6,605 bases of DNA, taken from the NCBI GenBank assembly GCA_039820405.1, contig JBCBQC010000170.1, positions 1-6,605 on the forward strand, given 5' to 3'. A program made the position numbers and the translations under genes. This document shows positions 1-6,479 of the stretch, in pieces; position 1 is the first letter of the stretch; every line of letters starts with the position of its first letter. Source of the DNA: CALLVY01 sp937899855 (GTDB taxonomy: Bacteria; Bacteroidota; Bacteroidia; Chitinophagales; Saprospiraceae). The notes beneath the pieces are model-generated. The model was not told the DNA's origin. It saw only the letters and a list, made by a program, of their open reading frames with translations, and did not search any database.

Positions 1-1882
1 ATCTGCTTTCCCCTTCCAGCCACAGTCCGTATTGGGCAGTGAAAAAATTGTTGTTTACCACTTGAAGCCCATCGCCAAACGAGGAGGCGAGCGAGAGAAT
101 GTGAATGTTGTTTTCCGTGAATACATTCGCCGTACTTCCTTCCGCTCCGACCACAATGGAAGAGGAAAAGGGAAAAGTCGCAAAAGATTCAATTCCCCGA
201 CTGCATCCCGCAAATTCATTGCCACTGCTAATGATGGCGTCGTAGTCAATTCCCGTAATGCCGCTCATATCCAGATTCAGAAAGCGATTGTTTTCAAAGC
301 TAATTCCGTGACAATCCCAGATGGTGATGCCAATGGTATTGTTGGCCCAATCTCCCTCTTCCACAAACTCACAGTTGACGAACTTACTCTTATTGGTCTC
401 GGGAAGTGCAGAACCAAAGGCGGGGTATTGCATAAACTCCACCACCCGGCGGTTGTTGACGAATCGACTATCTTCAGCGACGACCACTCCTCCAAAATAG
501 TCCTTGTACGCCGGCCAGGTCTGGGCTTGGGCCAGCGTTCGAATGGCATTTTGCGCATTTTCGATCGTTGAGTTGTTCCTAATCCTCAGCACCCCCGCAT
601 CATCTGCGGCAAGTGGGCCATCGGGATTCGGTTGTACCTTATTGGTATTGCCCCAAACTTGGATGCCCTTCCACCTCGTACCTTTACACCAACTGGTAAG
701 TTTTGCCCCATCAACATCAAGTCGCGCGCCCCGTTGTACCTCAAAGGAGGCTTGCTCCCCCATTCTCAGCTCGCAGGTAACGGTCAGGCTCGCCCCCGTT
801 TCTACTACGACCTTCCCATTGATAAATCTCAAACGATCCCACACCGCATTGGTGCCCGAAGCGATGACAATATCCGTTCCCAAAGATGCACAATCCGGGC
901 TCCGGACGTAGTCCGGTTGCACTCCCATAAAGTAGGTGTAGATGCGTTCCCACTGACAAGGCGTAAAGGCATTATTTACCTCATTGTACCCCATGATATT
1001 GGAACTGCCCGACAAAGTGGGTTGACACCAGCTAGGGGTGTTATTGCCACAAATACCAGGAGCGCACTGTCCGTTAATGCATTCTGAACCGTCCAGGTCA
1101 ACGCCTTGGCACACATCATTACAAGCATACGCATGACAAAGTCCGGGGATATGCCCGGCTTCATGATTTAAAAGTCTTCCGTATCGCCAGGCTCCCGAAC
1201 CGGGGAATCCGTAAAATATCGTGTTGTACGCATTGGACAAATACAACTTATCCGAGCCAGCGAAGGTTCTTCCTCGGATAACCGAAATCTCTGCAGGTTC
1301 GTCACGATTCGGGTCGTTTGGGTTCAGTAGCTCATTATCCATAATGACGTTTAGCACGTAGCCCTCATGAGGAAAGCTAGTTGGTGTTGTTTCCCAAAAC
1401 CAAATGCCGATATTCGGATTACCGAGATCATTGGGGTCCGGGTAGAATTCATAGTGATACTTAGCGGGGCCCGTGTAATCGGCCAGACTCGTTGGACTGG
1501 GCTGAAGATTACTCAGCACCGAATTGGCCTCCGCCACCATCGCCTTTGCATACTTATTGCCATTGGCAGCGGACCAATCATCCTCCGCTCCTGGATAGAA
1601 GTTGCCATTGGGCGTACCGATGAAATGAATATTGACGTATATCGTAATTTCGGGAACCTCCGCCTGCGGCACATCCAAAATGGAGCAGGAAAAACTTTGC
1701 AGATCAGCGGTATTGCCTCCCGAATCCGCTCCCTCTCCTGCTTGGCATTCAAAACCCTGAGCTTGCGCATAAAGGGAATGAGGGAATGGAGACGTGTACA
1801 GCAAAAATCCAAGTAGCATTATTGCTGGTGAAAAATAGGAGCTCCGTATTTGGCTCCTGAGAATTTTTAGTAATAGCTTCAT
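1..1882 (-). CDS. Secreted metzincin-type zinc metalloprotease with parallel beta-helix region (C-terminus cut by window edge)
   Basis: The frame is open for 627 codons from ATG at 1882 to the left edge. Residues 1-39 form a signal peptide: basic start (MKLLLK), hydrophobic stretch at about 20-30, likely cleavage after SLYA (36-39), so the protein is exported. Residues 240-250 read HEAGHIPGLCH, the full metzincin zinc site HExxHxxGxxH (zinc ligands H240, H244, H250; catalytic E241). The Met-turn follows at NIMGY (M297). Eight cysteines lie between 249 and 309, so this loop is probably disulfide-stapled. The pattern resembles family M43 (pappalysin/cytophagalysin), but I cannot confirm the family. 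From about residue 335, short strands and Asn/Gly turns (TIENAQNAI near 440; repeated N-N-x-F units later) look like a right-handed parallel beta-helix, seen in large secreted Bacteroidota proteins. A C-terminal type IX sorting domain would be expected beyond the edge. Substrate unknown. M22 is an alternative start but would break the signal peptide. Confidence 0.88.
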   Translation of the reverse strand, partial: MKLLLKILRSQIRSSYFSPAIMLLGFLLYTSPFPHSLYAQAQGFECQAGEGADSGGNTADLQSFSCSILDVPQAEVPEITIYVNIHFIGTPNGNFYPGAEDDWSAANGNKYAKAMVAEANSVLSNLQPSPTSLADYTGPAKYHYEFYPDPNDLGNPNIGIWFWETTPTSFPHEGYVLNVIMDNELLNPNDPNRDEPAEISVIRGRTFAGSDKLYLSNAYNTIFYGFPGSGAWRYGRLLNHEAGHIPGLCHAYACNDVCQGVDLDGSECINGQCAPGICGNNTPSWCQPTLSGSSNIMGYNEVNNAFTPCQWERIYTYFMGVQPDYVRSPDCASLGTDIVIASGTNAVWDRLRFINGKVVVETGASLTVTCELRMGEQASFEVQRGARLDVDGAKLTSWCKGTRWKGIQVWGNTNKVQPNPDGPLAADDAGVLRIRNNSTIENAQNAIRTLAQAQTWPAYKDYFGGVVVAEDSRFVNNRRVVEFMQYPAFGSALPETNKSKFVNCEFVEEGDWANNTIGITIWDCHGISFENNRFLNLDMSGITGIDYDAIISSGNEFAGCSRGIESFATFPFSSSIVVGAEGSTANVFTENNIHILSLASSFGDGLQVVNNNFFTAQYGLWLEGESR

Positions 1883-2004
1883 GTTTTTCTTTTAATGAGT
1901 GGTGATGGAAAAAACGCCTATCGCGTCTTGGAATTTGTCAATGGAATCAACTAAATGCAATCAATGTGGTGACGATCAGAATGACTAATGACCATCGTCT
2001 TGAG

Positions 2005-2023
2005 TACGATTACAATGATCGTA
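2005..2023. repeat. Inverted repeat TACGAT-N7-ATCGTA upstream of the protease gene
   Basis: TACGAT at 2005-2010 and ATCGTA at 2018-2023 are exact reverse complements with a 7-nt spacer. They sit among further related half-sites: GACGAT at 1971-1976 with ATCGTC at 1994-1999, and TGATC at 2016-2020 with GATCA at 2025-2029. The recurring ACGAT/ATCGT core within 60 bp could be a multi-site operator, but short matches in AT-rich DNA also arise by chance. Confidence 0.3.
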
Positions 2024-2051
2024 TGATCATCCAATCGAGTATTGCGAATCA

Positions 2052-2070
2052 GCTCAAAATACTTTTGAGC
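2052..2070. repeat. Perfect 8-bp inverted repeat (GCTCAAAA / TTTTGAGC, 3-nt loop)
   Basis: The arms 2052-2059 and 2063-2070 are exact reverse complements around the loop TAC. The element lies about 170 bp upstream of the protease start. It has the symmetry of a regulator operator. As an RNA hairpin it is weak (AT-rich inner stem) and has no adjacent U-tract on either strand, so a terminator is less likely. Function is not known. Confidence 0.45.
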
Positions 2071-2299
2071 GAAGTGGCTTAGAAAGCCCGTCTATACTTG
2101 TACTGGGAGTTAAATAAAGTCACTATTCCCCACTGAAGGGGGTACCGTGACCAATCATAACATAATACGCAGGTAGCGTGCGAGGTAAACTCAGTTTAAT
2201 CATATCTTTTTTTTTGTTGCTTTGTTATTATAAGCCATTTCAAAATAATAAACAACAAATCTCACTTTTTTAACTTGGAAATACAGCAATGCTCTACCC

Positions 2300-5200
2300 T
2301 CACTCCTCCATCAACAAGCGATCAATCTCCTCCTCCGACATCTGATTGATACTCAGCAGCAGCTCGGCCGTTTCGGTGAGTTGACCGGGGTTGGGTGCCT
2401 CTTTTTGGAGGGATTCCACAAAGCTGCCGAGTAAGGGGTGTTCAAAAATGCGTTGCAGGTTGACTTCGAGGTCGAGTTGGTGGCGGATGCGCGAGATGAG
2501 TTGGGTGGCGAGGAGGGAATGGCCACCCAGGTCGCGGAAAAAATGCTGCTGCAAACCGACGCGTTCCACGCCGAGGATGTCCTGCCAGATCTCGGCCATG
2601 ATGATTTCCAGGGGCTGGGTGGGGGCCACCAATTGTTCTGCGGCTTCCTGGCGGATGCTATGGGGTAGGGGGAGGGCCTTGCGGTCAATTTTGCCGTTGG
2701 GGGCGAGGGGCAGGGCCGCCATACGGACCAGTAGGGCGGGCAGCAGGTAGCTGGGCAATTGCTCCTGGAGGTGGGTCCAAAGCTGGGATTCTGCGAGCTC
2801 CTCCCGGACTTCATAATAGGCAATCAGTTCCGCTTCCACCAATACGACCACCGCATTCGAGATGGCCGGATGACTTTGCAAGGCCGCCGTAATGTCTCCC
2901 AATTCAATCCGGTAGCCCCGCAGTTTGATTTGATCGTCGGTACGGCCTCGGAAGTGGAGCTGCCCGTCCGTATCCCACCTGCCCAGGTCTCCCGTACGGT
3001 ACATGCGGGCCCCCGGCTGACCCGCGAAGGGATCGGGCAGGAAGCACTCGGCAGTACGCCCCGGCATTTGGAAATAGCCACGGGCGAGACTGTGCCCACT
3101 CAGGTAGATTTCGCCCATCACTCCCACCGGAACGGGATTGAGGTAGCGATCGAGCAAATAAACCCCCATCCCCTCAATGGCCCGACCGATCGGGGCCATG
3201 GCCGTCTCCCTGGCCAGCGCTTGGGCGGGCCAGTAGGTCGCATCGATGGTGGATTCGGTGGGGCCGTAGAGGTTGATGAGTTCGATTTGGGGGTACTGCT
3301 CCAAGACCTGGTTGACCAGACTAGCGGGGAGGGCTTCTCCGCCGCAGAAAATGCGACGCAGGTGGGGCTTGTTGATGAGTAGGCCCAGTTCGTGAAAGAT
3401 ACCCAGTAGGGAGGGGACGCATTGGACTACCGTCACCCGAGCCGTAGCCATCACCTGGCCCAAATATTCGCTATCGCCCTTCCGTTCCTGTTCGGTCAGC
3501 ACCAACTGCGCTCCTTCGAGCAGGGGCGCGTAGACCTCCCAGACCGAAGCGTCAAAGCTAAAGGAGGTCCGTTGGAGCACGCGGTCTTCCGCTACGAGGG
3601 GATAGGCCCCCCGCATCCAGTTCATGTGGTTCATTAAAGCCGCGTGGGAGATCATGACTCCCTTGGGCATCCCAGTCGAGCCAGAGGTAAACAGCACGTA
3701 GGCCAAATGGTCAGCGGATAGCTCAACGTTTGGATCGTCCCAGGGTGCCTTTGGGTCTTCGGCGGGCCAATCCTCCCGGTAGTGGATGACTTGCGTTGCC
3801 GTGGGGGGCCAATCGTTGGCCAGTTCCCGGGTAGTGACCAGGCAGTCGGCCCGATTCCCCATTCGGCGGATGCGCTCGGGGGGATAGCTGGGGTCGAGGG
3901 GCGTGTAGGCGGCGCCGCTTTTGAGTACGGCGAGCATGCCGATGATCATGTCCAGGGCATCGGGCAGACAGAGACCAATTAGGGTGCCGGGCCCCCAACC
4001 GGCGGCGATCCCTTGGTGGGCGATTTGATTGGCCCTTTGGTTGAGTTGGGCAAAAGTAATCCTGCGTTTCCCCGCGTGCAGGGCGATGCGGTCGGGATAG
4101 CGCTGGGCGGTTCGTTCGAAGACCCGGTGCGCCAGCTGGGCGTCGGCGGGCGAAGGGGCGACGGCTGGGGGAAGCGGGAAGGCATCGGCCTCAAAATAGC
4201 GCAGTTCGGAGAGGGGCGCGGTGGGTTGGGCGATGATGCTTTCTAGCAAGGTCTCGTAGTGGTCGATCATCCGTTGGATGGTGTCGCCCCGAAAAATATC
4301 GGTGCTGTATTCCATCTGAACCATCATGCCTTCGCCGGTTTGGATGAGGTCAACCGCTAGGTCAAACATGGCGGTTCCTTTTTGGATGCTTTGGGCTGCT
4401 TCGGTGCCGAGGCTGCGTGTTTGATCGGCTTGGTGGGGCGTACTTTGTAGGGTAGGGGTATTGATGAGCTGGAAGGTAACCTGGAAAATGGGATTCCGGC
4501 TGAGGTCTCTTTCGAGTTTGAGGGCTTCCACCAAGCGTTCGAAGGGCAGGTCCTGGTGGGCGTAGGCGTCGAGGGTCATGCGGCGGACGCGTTGCAGGAT
4601 GGTTTTGAAATCGGGATTGCCGGAGAGGTCGGCCCGAAAGACGAGGTTGTTGACAAAGAAGCCAATCAGGCCTTCCAGTTCGGCCCGGTTGCGTCCGGCG
4701 ATGGGGGTGCCGATCACCAGGTCGTCCTGGCGGGTGTGGAAATGCAGTAGTACGTAAAAGGCGGAGAGGAGGCCCATAAAGAGGGTAGCCCCTTCGCGGC
4801 GGGCCAGGGTTTCGATGCCCTGAATAAGGGAATCGGGCAGGACCTTTTGGAGGTAACTGCCCCGGTGTAGCTGAACGGGGGGGCGCTGGAAGTCGGTGGG
4901 GAGCTGGAGCTCGGGCACCCGGGCCAGTTGTCCTTGCCAGTAGTCGAGGTGTTGATGGAGCACGTCGCCCTTGAGCCAATTGCGTTGCCAGACCGAGTAA
5001 TCAGCGTACTGGATGGGCAGGTCGGGTAGGGGATTGGGGCGTCCTCTGGTAAAGGCCTCGTAGAGCTGGCGGAATTCTTGGAAAAACAAGCCAATGGACC
5101 AACCGTCGGAGATGATGTGGTGCATGGACAACAAGAAGAGGTGGCGGGCTTCGGCCAGCCGGAGGATCTTGACCCGCAGTAGCGGCCCCTTTTCCAAATC

Positions 5201-5536
5201 GAAGCCATTGCGCATCTCCTGGTTGACCATCACCTGTACCGTATCGTTGAGCTGATCGTAGGCTTGTTGGGAGAGGTCGACGAAGCGAATGTCCAGGTCC
5301 AGTTGAGAAACGACCAGTTGGTAGGGCTTGCCCTTTTTGGTGACAAATCGCGTCCGCAGAATCTCGTGCCGTTGGATCAATGCTCGAAGGCTGCGATTGG
5401 CAATGCTTTCCTGAATTGGGAAGTTCATCTCGATGCCGGTGGTAATGTTATAGGAGGGGCTTTTGGGCGACATTTGGTCCAAAAACCAGAGGCGTTGTTG
5501 GGTAAAGGAAAGGGGGAAGATATAGGCTTCGCTCAT
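2300..5536 (-). CDS. Single-module nonribosomal peptide synthetase (C-A-PCP), predicted to activate glutamine, no release domain
   Basis: A cytoplasmic enzyme of 1078 residues that activates an amino acid with ATP, loads it on a carrier and condenses it with an upstream acyl or peptidyl thioester. Condensation domain, about 5-440: SFTQQRLWFLDQ (10-21), RHEILRTRF (56-64), catalytic HHIISDG (139-145), IGFFVNN (291-297); the active-site motif fits the LCL subtype. Adenylation domain, about 460-955: FTSGSTGMPKG (616-626), FDASVWE (661-667), NLYGPTE (755-761), YRTGDLGRW (846-854), RGYRIELGD (873-881), NGKIDRKAL (947-955). Carrier domain, about 972-1045: LGGHSL with phosphopantetheine Ser1007. Pocket residues aligned by eye to GrsA are D662, A663, W666, Q705, F730, G732, L756, I764, D765, K949; I recall this code from glutamine modules such as that in tyrocidine synthetase. 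The protein ends with an acidic helix (MSEEEIDRLLMEE) and has no thioesterase, reductase or epimerase. The start at 5536 places the first condensation motif directly at the N-terminus, as is normal; no N-terminal docking domain is present. No frameshift or missing core residue was seen. Confidence 0.96.
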   Translation of the reverse strand: MSEAYIFPLSFTQQRLWFLDQMSPKSPSYNITTGIEMNFPIQESIANRSLRALIQRHEILRTRFVTKKGKPYQLVVSQLDLDIRFVDLSQQAYDQLNDTVQVMVNQEMRNGFDLEKGPLLRVKILRLAEARHLFLLSMHHIISDGWSIGLFFQEFRQLYEAFTRGRPNPLPDLPIQYADYSVWQRNWLKGDVLHQHLDYWQGQLARVPELQLPTDFQRPPVQLHRGSYLQKVLPDSLIQGIETLARREGATLFMGLLSAFYVLLHFHTRQDDLVIGTPIAGRNRAELEGLIGFFVNNLVFRADLSGNPDFKTILQRVRRMTLDAYAHQDLPFERLVEALKLERDLSRNPIFQVTFQLINTPTLQSTPHQADQTRSLGTEAAQSIQKGTAMFDLAVDLIQTGEGMMVQMEYSTDIFRGDTIQRMIDHYETLLESIIAQPTAPLSELRYFEADAFPLPPAVAPSPADAQLAHRVFERTAQRYPDRIALHAGKRRITFAQLNQRANQIAHQGIAAGWGPGTLIGLCLPDALDMIIGMLAVLKSGAAYTPLDPSYPPERIRRMGNRADCLVTTRELANDWPPTATQVIHYREDWPAEDPKAPWDDPNVELSADHLAYVLFTSGSTGMPKGVMISHAALMNHMNWMRGAYPLVAEDRVLQRTSFSFDASVWEVYAPLLEGAQLVLTEQERKGDSEYLGQVMATARVTVVQCVPSLLGIFHELGLLINKPHLRRIFCGGEALPASLVNQVLEQYPQIELINLYGPTESTIDATYWPAQALARETAMAPIGRAIEGMGVYLLDRYLNPVPVGVMGEIYLSGHSLARGYFQMPGRTAECFLPDPFAGQPGARMYRTGDLGRWDTDGQLHFRGRTDDQIKLRGYRIELGDITAALQSHPAISNAVVVLVEAELIAYYEVREELAESQLWTHLQEQLPSYLLPALLVRMAALPLAPNGKIDRKALPLPHSIRQEAAEQLVAPTQPLEIIMAEIWQDILGVERVGLQQHFFRDLGGHSLLATQLISRIRHQLDLEVNLQRIFEHPLLGSFVESLQKEAPNPGQLTETAELLLSINQMSEEEIDRLLMEE

Positions 5537-5556
5537 GGTGCTCGGGGTCTGGCATT

Positions 5557-5587
5557 AAAAAGTAGGGCGACGGCCGAAGCCGCCACC
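5557..5587 (-). terminator. Intrinsic terminator with UUCG tetraloop, between the helical-protein gene and the synthetase
   Basis: Read on the minus strand, GGTGGCGGC (5587-5579) pairs over 9 bp, including two G-U pairs, with GCCGTCGCC (5574-5566). The loop is TTCG closed by C-G, the extra-stable cUUCGg tetraloop. After a 4-nt CTAC gap comes a run of five T (5561-5557). GC-rich stem, stable loop and U-tract are the classic signs of Rho-independent termination. It starts 30 bp after the stop codon of the upstream gene and ends 20 bp before the synthetase ATG, so it either separates the two transcripts or attenuates read-through into the synthetase. Confidence 0.8.
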
Positions 5588-5616
5588 GATGAAAGAGTAA
5601 GGGGAATGGAAAATGG

Positions 5617-6165
5617 CTATTCCACCAGGGCGTAGCGACTGCTCTGGACCAAGGAGTGGCCGGCCTTGGCCAGCGCCTCGGGTTGGATGTCCTTGAGGTT
5701 GATGCCCGACACCTCGGCTTTGAGTGCTTTGATCAGGGCTTGATAGGCATCGTGGTACTGTTTGCGATTGGCCGTGGCAATGGCTTCCAATTGCTTGCGG
5801 TACTTTTCGCGGGCTTCTTCGATGCCCTTTTCGATAAAGGTCTTTTTTTCCTCCAGGTTGGCGAGGTAGGCCTCCTTGGCCTTTTCGATCAACTCGTTGG
5901 ACTTTTCCTGACCCAGAGATTCCTGGATGGTCGTCGCTAGGCGGCGGTATTCCTCCTCCTTAGACTTTTGAAATTCGACCTGGTAATCGCCCACGATTTG
6001 GTAAAATTCCTGTTGAAGGGCGACGGCCTTTTGCTGGCTTTCTTCCAGAAACGCAGCGATGGCATCTTGAAAAACCCGAAAGTGGTTTTCGACGGTCTTG
6101 TCGGTTTTGGCTTGGGGCTGGTCCGCAGATTTGGGACTTCTTTTCTTACCTTTAGAGGCTTCCAT
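5617..6165 (-). CDS. Charged all-helical (coiled-coil-like) protein of unknown function
   Basis: I do not recognise this 182-residue protein. Residues 1-24 are a lysine-rich, probably disordered tail (KGKKRS, K12, K20, K23). From about 27 to 152 the sequence is almost free of proline and glycine, rich in Glu, Lys, Gln and Ala, with hydrophobic residues at helical spacing (for example FQDAIAAFLEE at 32-42, ELIEKAKEAYLANLEEKK at 91-108), so a long helical bundle or coiled coil is expected. A short C-terminal part (153-182) may fold back. There is no cysteine, no tryptophan, no signal peptide and no membrane segment, so it is likely cytoplasmic. The style recalls phasin or apolipoprotein-like amphipathic helices, but that is only a resemblance. 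It lies 80 bp upstream of the synthetase on the same strand, with a terminator in between. The start at 6165 is the only methionine in the protein, which supports the call. Confidence 0.82.
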   Translation of the reverse strand: MEASKGKKRSPKSADQPQAKTDKTVENHFRVFQDAIAAFLEESQQKAVALQQEFYQIVGDYQVEFQKSKEEEYRRLATTIQESLGQEKSNELIEKAKEAYLANLEEKKTFIEKGIEEAREKYRKQLEAIATANRKQYHDAYQALIKALKAEVSGINLKDIQPEALAKAGHSLVQSSRYALVE

Positions 6166-6215
6166 GATGGTGATAATTTGAGGTTATAATAAGAATTAAG
6201 GTACGTGTGAATCCG

Positions 6216-6239
6216 GCGAAATCAGGGCTTTGATTTCGC
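6216..6239. repeat. Perfect 9-bp inverted repeat (GCGAAATCA / TGATTTCGC, 6-nt loop)
   Basis: The arms 6216-6224 and 6231-6239 are exact reverse complements around GGGCTT. Immediately outside, ACGT occurs on both sides (6203-6206 and 6240-6243), hinting at a longer imperfect structure. It lies 51 bp upstream of the helical-protein start codon. It could be an operator or a leader RNA hairpin of that gene; no U-tract follows on either strand, so a terminator is unlikely. Confidence 0.5.
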
Positions 6240-6318
6240 ACGTTACTAGGTCAGTAAGGATAGCTTAAGAAAGCCAGCTACGCAATGTAGGGGCATTGTT
6301 TGTTTGAGTCTGGCATCC

Positions 6319-6326
6319 CAAATATA
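6319..6326 (-). promoter_or_regulatory. Possible Bacteroidota -7 promoter element (TATATTTG)
   Basis: On the minus strand these bases read TATATTTG, an exact match to the Bacteroidota sigma factor -7 consensus TAnnTTTG. No TTG or TTTG was found 17-23 bp upstream, so only half of the promoter is present. If used, it would give the helical-protein gene a leader of roughly 150 nt containing the hairpin at 6216-6239. Confidence 0.3.
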
Positions 6327-6479
6327 GCTAAAAAGTAAAATATTTCCTAGTGGCTTTTCCATAAATTAACCCACCGGTCGGCCGGACGATTCGACCTCCG
6401 TAGCCACAAGCCCCGGTACCGCTGTATTTTTCGTATTTTACCTTTCTTTTAGACCACTGACCAACAAAAGAAAAAAACA

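Larger units (their letters stand above)
1883..2299. promoter_or_regulatory. AT-rich spacer between the peptide synthetase and the protease, rich in inverted repeats
   Basis: This 417 bp stretch lies downstream of the synthetase stop codon and upstream of the protease start, both read on the minus strand. It should hold the 3' end of the synthetase transcript and the protease promoter. No convincing Bacteroidota promoter (TTG, then TAnnTTTG) was found on the minus strand. It contains several inverted repeats between 1971 and 2070, a 4-bp C/G hairpin at 2128-2141, and a run of nine T on the plus strand at 2207-2215. No strong intrinsic terminator follows the synthetase stop codon. The only open frame of note is a 26-codon minus-strand ORF at 2123-2203, which is too short to call. 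The region is clearly poorer in GC than its flanking genes. Confidence 0.5.
6166..6479. promoter_or_regulatory. Divergent intergenic region between the helical-protein gene and the membrane-protein gene
   Basis: These 314 bp separate a minus-strand gene from a plus-strand gene, so promoters in both directions are expected. For the minus strand the best candidate is a -7 element at 6319-6326. For the plus strand TACCTTTC at 6439-6446 is one base off the TAnnTTTG consensus, with no clear upstream TTG. A strong hairpin lies at 6216-6239. An A-rich leader (6467-6479) directly precedes the plus-strand start codon. No gene or RNA gene was recognised here. Confidence 0.5.

Noticed and set aside
32..571. 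Plus-strand open frame of 179 codons opposite the protease gene
   Set aside because: It is antisense to a longer frame with signal peptide, zinc site and beta-helix pattern; its own translation is low in complexity of fold and has no recognisable motif.
1936..1941. Minus-strand TTGACA as a -35 box for the protease gene
   Set aside because: No acceptable -10 or TAnnTTTG element lies at the proper distance, and the sigma70-type -35 box is not the consensus used in Bacteroidota.
2060..2067. Plus-strand TACTTTTG, an exact match to the TAnnTTTG promoter element
   Set aside because: No plus-strand gene follows; the match is part of the palindrome at 2052-2070.
2128..2142. CCCC/GGGG hairpin as terminator of the synthetase transcript
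   Set aside because: Only 4 bp of stem, no U-tract on the minus strand, and about 160 bp past the stop codon.
2186..2215. TAAAC-TCA-GTTTA stem followed by nine T on the plus strand, as a terminator
   Set aside because: The stem is 5 bp and AT-rich, the T-run is 8 bp away, and no plus-strand gene ends here.
2759..3382. Plus-strand open frame of 207 codons opposite the adenylation domain
   Set aside because: Antisense shadow in GC-rich coding DNA; the minus strand encodes an unbroken, fully motif-supported synthetase.
4362..4979. Minus-strand frame of 205 codons overlapping the condensation domain
   Set aside because: It lies out of frame inside the synthetase and its product is a Pro/Arg-rich string typical of a shifted reading of GC-rich coding DNA.
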